Shown piece after piece: positions 19,109 to 27,593 of a stretch of 64,000 nucleotides of DNA. The translations under genes and the position numbers were made by a program. The number at the start of each line of letters is the position of its first letter. Within the stretch, counting starts at the first letter, position 1. Source of the DNA: Nitrosospira multiformis (GTDB taxonomy: Bacteria > Pseudomonadota > Gammaproteobacteria > Burkholderiales > Nitrosomonadaceae). Location of the stretch: assembly GCF_003050865.1 (NCBI RefSeq), contig NZ_QAOK01000020.1, positions 1-64,000 on the forward strand. Direction: 5' to 3'. The notes beneath the pieces were generated by a model. It had not been told where the DNA came from. It ran no database searches and worked only from the letters and a program-made list of their open reading frames with translations.

Positions 19109-19712
19109 TTTCAATCTCCAATATTTTGGTCAATCCATTTTCTACGTGCCTGTAGCCTAGCAATCGGAAAAATCGTCCGGCCTTATTAACAGTCTTTACG
19201 GTAATATTGATTTCTCGAACCCCAAGCAATTTCATGGCATTCTCGACATACCTTACAAAACGCTTGGCAATAGTACCGCGTCGTGCCTCGGGCAAAAGAT
19301 ACAGCGTGTCTTCCGTGGCAATAAGTGTTTGCGTGTGAGCGCTCTTGTCCAGATACATGGCGCAATTGCCCAATAACCTCCCTTCGCTCCTTACAGTAAA
19401 AAGAAGGTAGCGGCCTGCCTGCTCATACCGGATAAAAGTCTCGTAATCCGGCTGAAACGGTAGCCGATGTCTGTGTCCCTCGGTTTCATTCCAATGGGCG
19501 CGATGCAAATGCTTTATTTCTTCTGTAATGTTCTCAATACGCTCTACAGCAAATACCAGGTGGCCGTTATATCGAGGCTTGATCTGTGCAATATCTCTCA
19601 GCTGCGCAAGTGTCTCCATGTGGTTGGCGGCAACGCAGATATCAGCGGCCAGATCAGATGTCAGGGTCGAGCCTACATTTGCCTTGAGCAGCGAAATCAG
19701 TTCAATATTCAT
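19101..19712 (-). CDS. Prophage GNAT-family N-acetyltransferase
   Basis: A 203-residue protein starting at 19712 or 19715 (ATGATG, overlapping the stop of the tail gene upstream). The C-terminal 130 residues have the GNAT layout: FTVRSEGRLLGNCAMYLD, then EDTLYLLPEARRGTIAKR, matching the beta4 and acetyl-CoA loop (R/Q-x-x-G-x-G/A region, here RRGTIAKR), and INITVKTVNKAGRFFRLLGYR at the end. It lies between tail and virion genes, so it may modify a virion or host protein. The target is unknown. Confidence 0.7.
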   Translation of the reverse strand: MNIELISLLKANVGSTLTSDLAADICVAANHMETLAQLRDIAQIKPRYNGHLVFAVERIENITEEIKHLHRAHWNETEGHRHRLPFQPDYETFIRYEQAGRYLLFTVRSEGRLLGNCAMYLDKSAHTQTLIATEDTLYLLPEARRGTIAKRFVRYVENAMKLLGVREINITVKTVNKAGRFFRLLGYRHVENGLTKILEIENV

Positions 19713-21232
19713 CATCCATCCATACGTGAAATAAGCTGTTCGAGAGAATCGCGAACAGAATTTATGTACGCATACAACGCCTCGCATTCAGCCTGGGTAG
19801 GAGGAGCTGAGAATGTAAGTGTGCGAAAGGCGGGAAGCGTTATTCGGTTTCCACGCCGCCCGGTCAGTATCTCAAGCATGATTTTCAGCCAGGGAGGTGT
19901 TCCAACCGGGATGCCGGGCTTCTTGATATGGATCGCTTCGGCAGGTTTGCTGAGAAGCGCGGATTCAATCACAACCCCATCACTTATCGCTTTGGCGCTT
20001 GCTTTATTGATCTGGCTGCAAAAGGTAGCGATAAGAAGGTGTATCTGGGTAACAATGCCCGTTGCACCAGCATTGGCTTGGGCGGAGGGCGTGCCGCCAA
20101 GCGTGCCACTGCCAACGGATATGGGGAGGACGCTACCCGCATTAAACTGCCCCAGGCTGGCTTCAACCAGGGTGTGAGTTTGCGCGATTGCCGCGCGTGG
20201 GAGGGTCTTCCCCTGTATCCACCCCTTTCCACCGGGTATATGCGCCTGACTTACTTCCCCCGAGCTCAATGTTCTGCCTGGCGCAATTACGGCACTCGCC
20301 AGGGCAATACTTCTGGTAATGCCAGCCGCGCTACCAAGGTTGGATTGAACGGGAGCAGCCGTCGCAAGGATTTGATTCTGTTCGACCTTGCCCGTATTGA
20401 CGCCACCTGCCTGTGTTGATCCCGCAACAGCAAGCGCGTGATGTTGAGCAATTTCTACCGCGCTGCCGCTATTTACCTGTATTGCAGCTACACCGCTTAA
20501 TCCAAGCGTTGTATCGCCAGGCCACAGCTTTCTTGCAGGCGCCTTGAATAGTTGCCATGGGTTCTCATGAAAAGCCCGTGATTCAGCCGCTCCCCAGACT
20601 GCATCGGAAAAACCGGCTATCAATATGGCGCCATCAAACTCCCATAGATTTCCACCTACGTACCGTCCAAGGTTGAAATTCTTGTTTCCCGGTCCCCACG
20701 CTTTTGGCGGATCTGTCCAGGTCAGCCCGGTTTCCTTCCCATCAAGAAAAACTTTACAGGTCGCTGCAGTACCCCCGGATACAAAAACAATACTGCGGTT
20801 TTTTGTGTTGAACCAGGAAGCAAGGGCGCCGGTACTTGGGCTGTTGGACCCAATAGCCACCTTTAGATCAGGGTAAATCTGGTATCCGCAAATGTTGGGA
20901 GAAGAAACTCCGAAGGAAACGTGGCCATATGTATCAGGGCGACCTACAATCGGACACCACATAAAGAAGGTGCCGACATTGCCTGTCAGCTCCGGGTAGC
21001 CGGTATAGGCGTAATAGTCGTCAATGCCATCGAACGAAAATACCTTGCCATTTTGTGCCGGAACAATTGCCGCATCGCCGCCTGCTGTCCAGATTCGCCC
21101 GGTAACCAGATCGACCGGCCCAACGGCGGGATTCCATAATATTCGTATCCCTTTGGCAAGGCCGGCATAATCAATGGGCGCAGCGTGCTGAGGTTGCCTT
21201 ACAAACCTGTTTCGCAGGATAATCGAGGACAT
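19712..21232 (-). CDS. Phage tail/spike protein with LamG domain and tandem repeats
   Basis: A 506-residue protein. Residues about 30-235 form a concanavalin/LamG-like jelly roll (VFSFDGIDDYYAY, GTFFMWCPIV, NFNLGRYVGG) ending in the AESRAFHENPWQLFKAP segment common in phage LamG proteins. Residues about 245-430 hold seven or eight loose repeats of 20-26 residues with the pattern I-x-Q-x-H-x-L and a Gln-x-Asn-x-Gly turn. The C-terminal 75 residues end in a helix (ECEALYAYINSVRDSLEQL). Probably a receptor-binding or carbohydrate-binding tail protein. Confidence 0.75.
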   Translation of the reverse strand: MSSIILRNRFVRQPQHAAPIDYAGLAKGIRILWNPAVGPVDLVTGRIWTAGGDAAIVPAQNGKVFSFDGIDDYYAYTGYPELTGNVGTFFMWCPIVGRPDTYGHVSFGVSSPNICGYQIYPDLKVAIGSNSPSTGALASWFNTKNRSIVFVSGGTAATCKVFLDGKETGLTWTDPPKAWGPGNKNFNLGRYVGGNLWEFDGAILIAGFSDAVWGAAESRAFHENPWQLFKAPARKLWPGDTTLGLSGVAAIQVNSGSAVEIAQHHALAVAGSTQAGGVNTGKVEQNQILATAAPVQSNLGSAAGITRSIALASAVIAPGRTLSSGEVSQAHIPGGKGWIQGKTLPRAAIAQTHTLVEASLGQFNAGSVLPISVGSGTLGGTPSAQANAGATGIVTQIHLLIATFCSQINKASAKAISDGVVIESALLSKPAEAIHIKKPGIPVGTPPWLKIMLEILTGRRGNRITLPAFRTLTFSAPPTQAECEALYAYINSVRDSLEQLISRMDG

Positions 21233-21246
21233 GTCAGCGGATCAGG

Positions 21247-21684
21247 TCAGGTGGAAAGGCCGGTAATATCTGCCCTGTAAACGCTCCCTGAACTGAGCGC
21301 TACACCCATCTCATTTTTTACGACCAGCTTCAGGTAACGGCTGACAGGCAGCCCTTGCAGGCTGAAAAATTTTCGGTGCACGTTTGTGTCATTGCACGCC
21401 AATGTGCCGATCCAATGCAGGTCAGCCTCATTGGTGGCGTCGGTTCCGCTTTCCGGGCCACTCCCAAAATTCACATTATCGAGCGATAATTTTGCGAATA
21501 ATATGAGTTGGCGGCTACCGGTTGGAGTTCCGTTAGGATCGCATTCAACCTCTAAAGTAACGTCCAGCGGAATGGCAGATCCGAGATCAATGGCTGACGA
21601 AGTTATGTAGGCGCCGCTTGCCAGCGTTCCCAGACTGAGCACGGACGCGCTGCGCGCACCCTGCGCTTGGGTAAATGTTGCCAT
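21247..21684 (-). CDS. Phage structural protein, beta-rich, unknown
   Basis: A 145-residue soluble protein rich in Ser, Thr, Gly and Asn and predicted to be all beta. It has no signal peptide. The composition and its place between the tail genes suggest a minor virion or tail-attached protein. The start has GGAA upstream. No family recognised. Confidence 0.6.
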   Translation of the reverse strand: MATFTQAQGARSASVLSLGTLASGAYITSSAIDLGSAIPLDVTLEVECDPNGTPTGSRQLILFAKLSLDNVNFGSGPESGTDATNEADLHWIGTLACNDTNVHRKFFSLQGLPVSRYLKLVVKNEMGVALSSGSVYRADITGLST

Positions 21685-21717
21685 AGTTTAATTTCCGGAA
21701 TATCGCCAGTTGGCTGG

Positions 21718-22101
21718 TTAGGTGGGCTGGGAACTCGTGTAAGTCAGGCTCGGGAAATTGACTGTATTGCCGCTCGTTACCACCTGGTCGGTGGTTTCAT
21801 CAGTCACCAGCAAAACTTTGCTCGCGTTGTCCGTGAAGGCAATATGAAGATCGGGAGCGGTGCCAGAATTGGCTGAGGCTGTTCCACTGCGGGCCGCGAC
21901 AGTCAGAATGCGAGCTGCGCCGTCAGCGCCTGACAGCGCATAATCTCCGGGCGCCATTGCAACCGCACAAATTGCATTAGCATTAACGGTTGCATAGCTG
22001 TCAGCAAAGGAATATGCCTTCAACAGCAGCATGCGGCTCGCATTGTTCTTTATCGAATTCAATCCACCATCCAGAACGTCGGAATGAACGTATTTCGCCA
22101 T
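21718..22101 (-). CDS. Small phage structural protein
   Basis: The ATG at 22101 is preferred because AAAAAGGA lies just upstream; an in-frame upstream extension would run into a terminator hairpin. The 127-residue product begins MAKYVHSDVLDGGLN and is rich in Ala, Ser and Thr. Similar short proteins with this opening are common in podophage tail regions, but no function is known. It follows a terminator at 22121-22148. Confidence 0.65.
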   Translation of the reverse strand: MAKYVHSDVLDGGLNSIKNNASRMLLLKAYSFADSYATVNANAICAVAMAPGDYALSGADGAARILTVAARSGTASANSGTAPDLHIAFTDNASKVLLVTDETTDQVVTSGNTVNFPSLTYTSSQPT

Positions 22102-22120
22102 ACAAAATTCCTTTTTAAAG

Positions 22121-22148
22121 TAAAAAAGCCGCCCGAATAGGAGCGGCT
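22121..22148 (-). terminator. Rho-independent terminator inside prophage late operon
   Basis: On the minus strand AGCCGC and GCGGCT (22148-22143 and 22132-22127) can pair around a loop that also holds a CC/GG pair, followed by TTTTTT. It lies between the genes at 22261-24297 and 21718-22101. Confidence 0.7.
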
Positions 22149-22260
22149 CACGTTTGAGTGACAAAAATCAGGAAGAAGAAAGCTGCTTGAAATACCTTGA
22201 GCGGTTCGGGAGATCTAATCGAGAGTGCCAATCCGGCCGTTCAATTGGGACTTATGGCAG

Positions 22261-24297
22261 TTATGCCTGCTTCAATCCATCCATTGTTTCAGCCAGGACG
22301 ACGCTGTTTACCTTCACATTGCCAGATAGCACAAACTCGACGTTATCAGCCTTATAGCCGCCGGGGAGTCGAAACGCACGGCTATTCCTGACCTGTTTGA
22401 TAAACTTCAGCGCGCCATCGCTCCATAGTTGAAATTGCAGGGAATCCATGGATAAGAGAGGAATATCCTGTGTCGCATCGCCCCCAATCTCGTATTCACC
22501 AAGGCATGTATCTGCCAGTCCGTCGTTCATGGAATAAGAACTGATCAGTGTCTGGTTGGCAGCGATAGTCTCGTTATAGGAGGATTGTGCCGCTGCTCTT
22601 TCTTCTTCCGTCATTTCAAAATCGGCATCAATCTTCCCTGCACCATAATTAACTGGTGGCGCAGTAACGAACCATTTACTTTTCCACTCATAGAGAAGCT
22701 TGGTCCCCGTATCCCCTTCCCATTCGTAGATTTTCTTGTTTGTGGCGACGTAAAGCTTGCCGGTTATGGGATCTGTCCAGATGCAACTGATGTTCTGGTT
22801 GATTTTTGAAAAGGATGCGTTCTCCGCCTTATCGATCACGAACATGAGGGAGCTATCTCCAGCCGAATAGCCGCAGTAGTAGCGGTTATCGGCAGAGGTA
22901 GCGATAAAGGTGTCAGGATTCAGTTCGGACCACTCCTTCTGGGTAAACAGGTCTTTTGTGACAATATCGCTACTTGTCCCAATCATTACCATTCCCTGTG
23001 GAGCAGGATATCCAACGCCAAATGCAAAATTCGCCACCCCCCGCTTCGACATGCAAGGCCACGCTACCCCCAGCTTCTCCATTCCTCCACCCATGGTCGC
23101 AGGCTCAACCCCGGTAATGGTGAAAGGATTCCCCTTGGTCATGCCAACCAGTGTGGTACCCATGGCAGCGATCGCTACAATTTCCTGATCGTATGTCTGG
23201 CGATACGAGGTGGGCCAAGCATAAGGTTTGAACGGTTCTGAGAAAAGTACCTCATTACCCGTGAATCCTGCGGCAATTCCATTCGCAAGCATAACAATGC
23301 CTCTCATGTTGGCCGGGGACATTTCCCAGTTCGTGGAGGGCAATACTTCTCCTAATGCAACTACCGTATCAGGAACAGTATCACTGTAACTTTTCGTAAC
23401 CGCTGAAAGTGTTGCGACGTAGCGATACTCGCTCCCTGACGAAGTCGCGAGCGTCCGATAGATGCGCTTGTTCATCCCCCCGGTATTGTGTGGGGCCTGG
23501 CGCTTCCACTTCCCACCCCCAGCGTAGATCTGGTCTGTAGAAAGGGATATGACAACCTTTTTCGTTATCGGGTCTACGCTTATCAGGGTAAATAGACCGT
23601 TCAAGTCGGTCATGCCTGATACTGATTCAAACCTGATTTCCTCATGCGCTCTTAAGCCGAAGACGGTATCAAGGCTGATTTCCGCCTGGCCGGCAGCTGG
23701 AGAATTCTTGAAAACAGCAATAATTGCCCCGGAGTTGGGGGGGGCTGCGTCCAGATTTGAAATCATCCAGGTTGCGTCTATCTTTCCAGTGGTTACTATG
23801 GAAACGGGGGAAGGCTGCGACTCCTCCCCCCACCGCGTGACAAATGTGTAAACATAGGCCCGGGAAGTCACTACTCCGCTTCCACCTGACGCCATTACCA
23901 GTGGTTCGCTGACTGGGGGTGTAACGCCAAGTACGTAGCAGGTGGATGGATAAATCCCCGACCCGGTGGTCGCCATTTCAAAGTCAGAGGTGCGAGGCTC
24001 TCCGTCCCCTGTGTAGTAAAATTGCTGCGGTATATTCCCCGCAACAGGCGAGCGGGCTACATCTACATCCCGGCTCCAGGCCAGCCACTTCTCGTTTCCA
24101 TCCTTTTCGATCCTGAACATCGACCGGATCTCGCCATCTATCTGTGGAGAAAACACAAGTAGCGCCGCGTTTCTGGGTCGCAAATCTCCACCGGCAAGAT
24201 TACAATTGGTCGCTGTTTGCGCCTGATTCGAGCTGAGCAAATGCTTTGCCAGTCGTGGCACAAGGCCGGAAAATCCGGAAATCCTGAATGCGCTCAT
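22261..24297 (-). CDS. Large podophage tail/neck protein
   Basis: A 678-residue protein without membrane segments. It opens MSAFRISGFSGLVPRLAKHLL, an N-terminus seen in large structural proteins of BcepC6B/BPP-1-type podophages. The middle is a beta-rich, propeller-like region (TGVEPATMGGGM, YCGYSAGDSSLMFVID, ISCIWTDPITGKLYVATNKK) and the end is a beta domain. Probably a tail-tube or stabilisation protein joining the head to the receptor-binding proteins. Its ATG overlaps the stop of the lysozyme gene. Confidence 0.68.
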   Translation of the reverse strand: MSAFRISGFSGLVPRLAKHLLSSNQAQTATNCNLAGGDLRPRNAALLVFSPQIDGEIRSMFRIEKDGNEKWLAWSRDVDVARSPVAGNIPQQFYYTGDGEPRTSDFEMATTGSGIYPSTCYVLGVTPPVSEPLVMASGGSGVVTSRAYVYTFVTRWGEESQPSPVSIVTTGKIDATWMISNLDAAPPNSGAIIAVFKNSPAAGQAEISLDTVFGLRAHEEIRFESVSGMTDLNGLFTLISVDPITKKVVISLSTDQIYAGGGKWKRQAPHNTGGMNKRIYRTLATSSGSEYRYVATLSAVTKSYSDTVPDTVVALGEVLPSTNWEMSPANMRGIVMLANGIAAGFTGNEVLFSEPFKPYAWPTSYRQTYDQEIVAIAAMGTTLVGMTKGNPFTITGVEPATMGGGMEKLGVAWPCMSKRGVANFAFGVGYPAPQGMVMIGTSSDIVTKDLFTQKEWSELNPDTFIATSADNRYYCGYSAGDSSLMFVIDKAENASFSKINQNISCIWTDPITGKLYVATNKKIYEWEGDTGTKLLYEWKSKWFVTAPPVNYGAGKIDADFEMTEEERAAAQSSYNETIAANQTLISSYSMNDGLADTCLGEYEIGGDATQDIPLLSMDSLQFQLWSDGALKFIKQVRNSRAFRLPGGYKADNVEFVLSGNVKVNSVVLAETMDGLKQA

Positions 24298-24848
24298 TTC
24301 GCCAGATCTCCCATTCCGGAAGAACTATCATGCCTTAAACCAGTTCTTCGGCCCTCGCATAATGCCCGTTCCTCAGCACGCCTCTTCACGAGGCCTGGTA
24401 ATATTTTTTTGCGAGGGCCATATTTGAATGCCTCTATGCGCGCACACGCTTCCACATACCGTCCTGCATTGATCAGGTCGATAAGATTAGGGGGTTTTCC
24501 AGGTAATGCCCTTCGACAGAAAGCACCGACACCGATGTTATAAGCCAGGCTCACATACGCTTCATACTCGTGCTGATAGAGAGGCACGGTCACACAACGC
24601 CTGACTCCAGCGGCATAAACGCCCTCTATTTCGTCCAGCAGCCTGACCAAAGACCGCTCTGGCGTTGTCTTGTCTCCCATTTTCACACCCGCGGTCGTAC
24701 CAAACCCGATGGTGGGGACATCCCCGCGCACAGGGATATACGCCTCATCCTTATACCCCTCGTGCACCGCGATCCCAACCAGCGTTGATGCTGCCAACAC
24801 TAATAGCGCTACAGCGGACCTTCCCTGGTTAAACAATGGCTTGCTCAT
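24294..24848 (-). CDS. Phage lysozyme (GH24 endolysin), probable SAR type
   Basis: A 184-residue muramidase. Residues 12-28 form a weakly hydrophobic helix rich in Ala, Leu, Val and Thr, as in signal-arrest-release endolysins that reach the periplasm through Sec. The catalytic Glu is E30 (VHEGYKDEAY), with the RGDVPTIGFG motif (Asp43, Thr46) next and VSLAYNIGVGAFC further on. It cleaves the glycan strands of peptidoglycan at the end of the phage cycle. AAGGGA lies upstream of the start. The lipoprotein and membrane genes just upstream complete a lysis cassette. Confidence 0.88.
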   Translation of the reverse strand: MSKPLFNQGRSAVALLVLAASTLVGIAVHEGYKDEAYIPVRGDVPTIGFGTTAGVKMGDKTTPERSLVRLLDEIEGVYAAGVRRCVTVPLYQHEYEAYVSLAYNIGVGAFCRRALPGKPPNLIDLINAGRYVEACARIEAFKYGPRKKILPGLVKRRAEERALCEGRRTGLRHDSSSGMGDLAK

Positions 24849-24898
24849 CTCATGATCCCTTGTGTTCCATGCTTATTTATCCGTATCGGGTACATGTG

Positions 24899-25174
24899 TC
24901 AGGGAGTATTTTCTGTGATGCAATCCAGCTTCGCCTTTATGGTCTCCTTCAGATCGCCTGCATCCAGTGTGGCGCAGGAGGATATTTCCGAAACGGGAGA
25001 TGCTGTCTTGGACTTTGGCTTCGGAATTTCTGCAGTGCTCATCGACGTTTGCGGTTGTACAGTTGAAACAGGTGACTCCATTGCGGTTTCGTTCGTCACC
25101 AGTGGTTCATTCGTCACCAGGGGGGTAAGCATGGTGCATGACGCCAGAAACAAAGCTCCCAGCAGATACCTCAT
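24899..25174 (-). CDS. Small phage lipoprotein, o-spanin-like
   Basis: I start it at 25174, where ATG overlaps the stop of the upstream gene as ATGA. The 91-residue product has a short signal (MRYLLGALFLASC) with lipobox LASC, so the mature protein is a lipoprotein of about 78 residues. It is rich in Thr, Ser, Val and Pro near the N-terminus and ends in a short helix with two Cys (SSCATLDAG, DCITENTP). Position after a membrane coiled-coil protein and before the lysozyme suggests an outer-membrane spanin or lysis accessory. A second o-spanin-like gene lies at 37638-37997. Confidence 0.6.
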   Translation of the reverse strand: MRYLLGALFLASCTMLTPLVTNEPLVTNETAMESPVSTVQPQTSMSTAEIPKPKSKTASPVSEISSCATLDAGDLKETIKAKLDCITENTP

Positions 25175-25482
25175 GGCTTTCTCCCTCTCGTCCATTTCTC
25201 GATGATTCTGTCAAGCTTGTCGTTGAATTCCTTCAACGTTTCACGCTGCTCGGCTCTCATTGACTTGATTTCATCATCAAGACGTTCATTGGTTCTTTCC
25301 TGATACAACTCACCCCGTTTCAGGGTCGCAATATCATTTTGCAGTGTGTTGTACGTAGCTACGCCCGACGCAACGAGGCCAGCCACTGCAATAATTCCAC
25401 CGAAGGATAATGTGTAGGTGGACGGCCCCCGCCGCCTTTCTGTGCTCCTCGCAACCTTATGATCGCCGTCATCATCTGACAT
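25171..25482 (-). CDS. Membrane-anchored coiled-coil protein of lysis cassette
   Basis: With the start at 25482, two bases after the stop of the small membrane gene, the product is 103 residues. Residues 1-25 are charged and cytoplasmic, 26-46 form one membrane helix, and 47-98 form a charged coiled coil (RTNERLDDEIKSMRAEQRE). This is the plan of an inner-membrane spanin, though coiled-coil holin partners look alike. The ATGA overlap with the lipoprotein gene supports a spanin-type pair. Confidence 0.62.
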   Translation of the reverse strand: MSDDDGDHKVARSTERRRGPSTYTLSFGGIIAVAGLVASGVATYNTLQNDIATLKRGELYQERTNERLDDEIKSMRAEQRETLKEFNDKLDRIIEKWTRGRKP

Positions 25483-25484
25483 GA

Positions 25485-25664
25485 TCAGGACAAACTCCAC
25501 AAAACCATGATTGCAAATACGACCGCACCCAGCAATATTGCGGCCGTCCATTTCGACCCCTTCAATTTTTCCAACAAACCGTCTGCGCGGCCTTCGACTG
25601 CGGCATGTTGTCTTTCCACCTCTTCCTGAATGGCTTTAATGCGTTTGCGTTGAAACATGGTCAC
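25485..25664 (-). CDS. Small single-pass membrane protein, holin candidate
   Basis: A 59-residue reading frame. The start is GTG at 25664, seven bases after a perfect AGGAGG; the nearby ATG at 25658 is too far from it. Residues 1-38 are charged and helical (RIKAIQEEVERQHAAVEGR) and about 40-58 form a membrane helix (WTAAILLGAVVFAIMVLW). The stop is two bases before the next start. A single C-terminal membrane helix fits a type III-like holin or a lysis regulator, but there is no family match to confirm it. Confidence 0.6.
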   Translation of the reverse strand: MTMFQRKRIKAIQEEVERQHAAVEGRADGLLEKLKGSKWTAAILLGAVVFAIMVLWSLS

Positions 25665-25690
25665 AATAATTCCTCCTGGGTATTGAATAA

Positions 25691-25711
25691 AAAAGCCCGT
25701 TCGGGCAAAAA
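25691..25711. terminator. Bidirectional-looking terminator before lysis cassette
   Basis: GCCCG-TT-CGGGC at 25695-25706 is flanked by A-runs on the left and right of the plus strand, so on the minus strand the stem is followed by TTTTTT. It separates the tail-chaperone-like gene from the lysis genes. Confidence 0.7.
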
Positions 25712-25762
25712 AAGCGGCTACGCGCGTCTTGCTGTCTTGTTCAAAAAGTTTCGATCATGTGT

Positions 25763-26353
25763 TTACCATTTGATGTCATCCAATTGCTGTGGGGTGGGAA
25801 AATCGCCAAGGGCAACAATCATGTCCTGTAATCTCTGCCTCTTGCCCGTCAGTTGACCATGCACCCCTGCAAATGCAGCAGCCTTGGTGGTAATTTTGGC
25901 TGCCAGATCTGCCTTACTTATACTTCGCGCCTCAGCAGCGCTATCCAGCCAGGGAGTATGGGCTTGAGGATTCGAAAACCATGTCTTTGCTTCCGCTTCC
26001 TGTAACGCCCAGCTCTTCACTTCTTCCTCTGGATAAACTGCTGTCAATTCCCTTACCTTGGACTGATAAGCAGTGTTAATACGAGCCAGGGCCGCTGCTT
26101 TCATTTGATCCGGACTCGGTGCAGTCAACGAGGTGATCTGTTCTGACGCCGCGGATTTCCATAGATCCACAAATGACTGAAACTCTGCTATGTTTGTGAA
26201 CAGCGTATTTGCAGTATCGTCATATTCTATGTGACCGCTTGTACCGTTCCACTGCACAGCGCGCACATTGGCCCTCAACGACGACAAATCGATTCGCCTG
26301 AATACGCCATCTACTCCAACCGCGCTGTCGTCCCGAATGATTGTCAATCGCAT
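25763..26353 (-). CDS. Phage protein, possible tail-fibre assembly chaperone
   Basis: A 196-residue protein opening MRLTIIRDDSAVGVDG, a short N-terminal domain with RAVQWNGTSGHIEYDD found in many phage accessory proteins, then a helical region (about 85-196) ending FPTPQQLDDIKW. Genes of this kind usually sit just after the tail fibre and many act as fibre assembly chaperones. It overlaps the gene upstream by 10 bases. The role is inferred from position. Confidence 0.6.
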   Translation of the reverse strand: MRLTIIRDDSAVGVDGVFRRIDLSSLRANVRAVQWNGTSGHIEYDDTANTLFTNIAEFQSFVDLWKSAASEQITSLTAPSPDQMKAAALARINTAYQSKVRELTAVYPEEEVKSWALQEAEAKTWFSNPQAHTPWLDSAAEARSISKADLAAKITTKAAAFAGVHGQLTGKRQRLQDMIVALGDFPTPQQLDDIKW

Positions 26354-26694
26354 ATCTCACCCTGCTCCGATAAACTGTTACCCTGGACCTTCCTGTTCGC
26401 CATGTGCGCTGCCACAAGCAGCACTCGTTGGGTTTTCTCGCTGTGCTTCACCATCTCATTACGGAAGGATTCTGTAGCTGCGGTGCCCTTGCGGGATTCG
26501 TTGGCTGCGTTGATCATCAGTGTGGGCAGCCAGCCTATAGCGCATCCCCATGAATCGGTTTCCTGTCCCGTGTTGACATTTACGCCGCGAACCTGCACAT
26601 ACCATGGACATCGATAGAGGACAGGTTTGCCGTCTTCGAGCTTAAGCTCTTCACACTTTGCTCCCAGGGGACAATTCGCTGTACGTATTTCCAT
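26344..26694 (-). CDS. Conserved phage protein with cysteine motifs
   Basis: A 116-residue protein. The ATG at 26694 overlaps the stop of the tail-fibre gene. It has four cysteines in CPLGAKC, YRCPWYV and SWGCAIGWLP, which could bind a metal, and a helical C-terminal half with TAATESFRNEM. The same pattern recurs in podophage tail regions. Function unknown. Confidence 0.62.
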   Translation of the reverse strand: MEIRTANCPLGAKCEELKLEDGKPVLYRCPWYVQVRGVNVNTGQETDSWGCAIGWLPTLMINAANESRKGTAATESFRNEMVKHSEKTQRVLLVAAHMANRKVQGNSLSEQGEICD

Positions 26695-27590
26695 CAATCC
26701 TTACTCGCTATGATTATGTCGATGTATTGCACGGCAAGGTTGATGGCCGTGCCGGTAAAAATATGACTATGTGAGCCGCCGCCGCCTGTGCCGGCATCCG
26801 TAATTGGCATTCCGGTAATAACTCCCCCCCCTCCACCGCTGGGGTTGGCTCCTCCACCTGATGTTCCATACACACTCAAACTATGGGTATGCGCCGGTAT
26901 CTGCGCCGAGGTCAATGTCGTCGCGCTGTTCCAGCCGGAAACCGCCTGCGACGTGAAGGCTGACGTGAAGGCGGCTGAACCGCCCGAACCACCACCGGTG
27001 CTTCCAACAACACGCAGTGCCTTATTATGGTGTGTCGTGACCTGAGTCCAGCCTGACGGTGCCGTCGCCTGAAAAAATGACATAACAGTTCCGGGAGGAA
27101 TGAGGCTGGCGGGCGCAGCGCCCAGTGTCGCTCTCGCAACCGCCGCATTATCATCATCCAGTAAGCCCCGGATATAGGAGCTCATATTCGCCAATGCGAC
27201 TGTGCCCGGGCCAGTGAAATACGCCATCTTATCGGCTGACGTTTCCAGGGCGCCAAGCGCCTGGAGATTTGGATTTGCAAGGGATTCCTGCAAGGCGATG
27301 CTGGTTACACCGGCAACGAAGTAATCGCCTGCTGCCCAGGTACGGGGAGCCGTACCATCCAGTCCTCGTCCTCCTTGCGCGATGATTAAGCTGTCGGTCG
27401 TACGTGCCTCGATTTTCACAATTTCCCGGTTGCCGGAAGCATTCTTGAATATGCCATAGAAATAATCGCCGATGCCTGGCGATGGAAAGAGAACGCCCTT
27501 TCCGGCCTCCACTGTGAAGCTCAATCCCGTTGTCCCACTGGGAGCGGAACTGATGATGGCCTTGCCAAAATTCGAGAACTTGAGTCCCAT
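26694..27590 (-). CDS. Phage tail fibre / collar protein
   Basis: A 298-residue tail fibre protein. The N-terminal 100 residues are beta-rich (RIDS-type connector). The C-terminal part has the tail-collar signature: PPGTVMSFFQATAPSGWTQV at about 164-183, ALRVVGSTGGGSGG, then the QIPAHTHSL motif and a Gly-rich loop (GGGANPSGGGGG), followed by GGSHSHIF and AVQYIDIIIA at the end. The histidine-rich tip of this family binds metal and contacts receptors. It is the likely host-recognition protein along with the LamG protein. Confidence 0.85.
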   Translation of the reverse strand: MGLKFSNFGKAIISSAPSGTTGLSFTVEAGKGVLFPSPGIGDYFYGIFKNASGNREIVKIEARTTDSLIIAQGGRGLDGTAPRTWAAGDYFVAGVTSIALQESLANPNLQALGALETSADKMAYFTGPGTVALANMSSYIRGLLDDDNAAVARATLGAAPASLIPPGTVMSFFQATAPSGWTQVTTHHNKALRVVGSTGGGSGGSAAFTSAFTSQAVSGWNSATTLTSAQIPAHTHSLSVYGTSGGGANPSGGGGGVITGMPITDAGTGGGGSHSHIFTGTAINLAVQYIDIIIASKD

Positions 27591-27593
27591 GTT

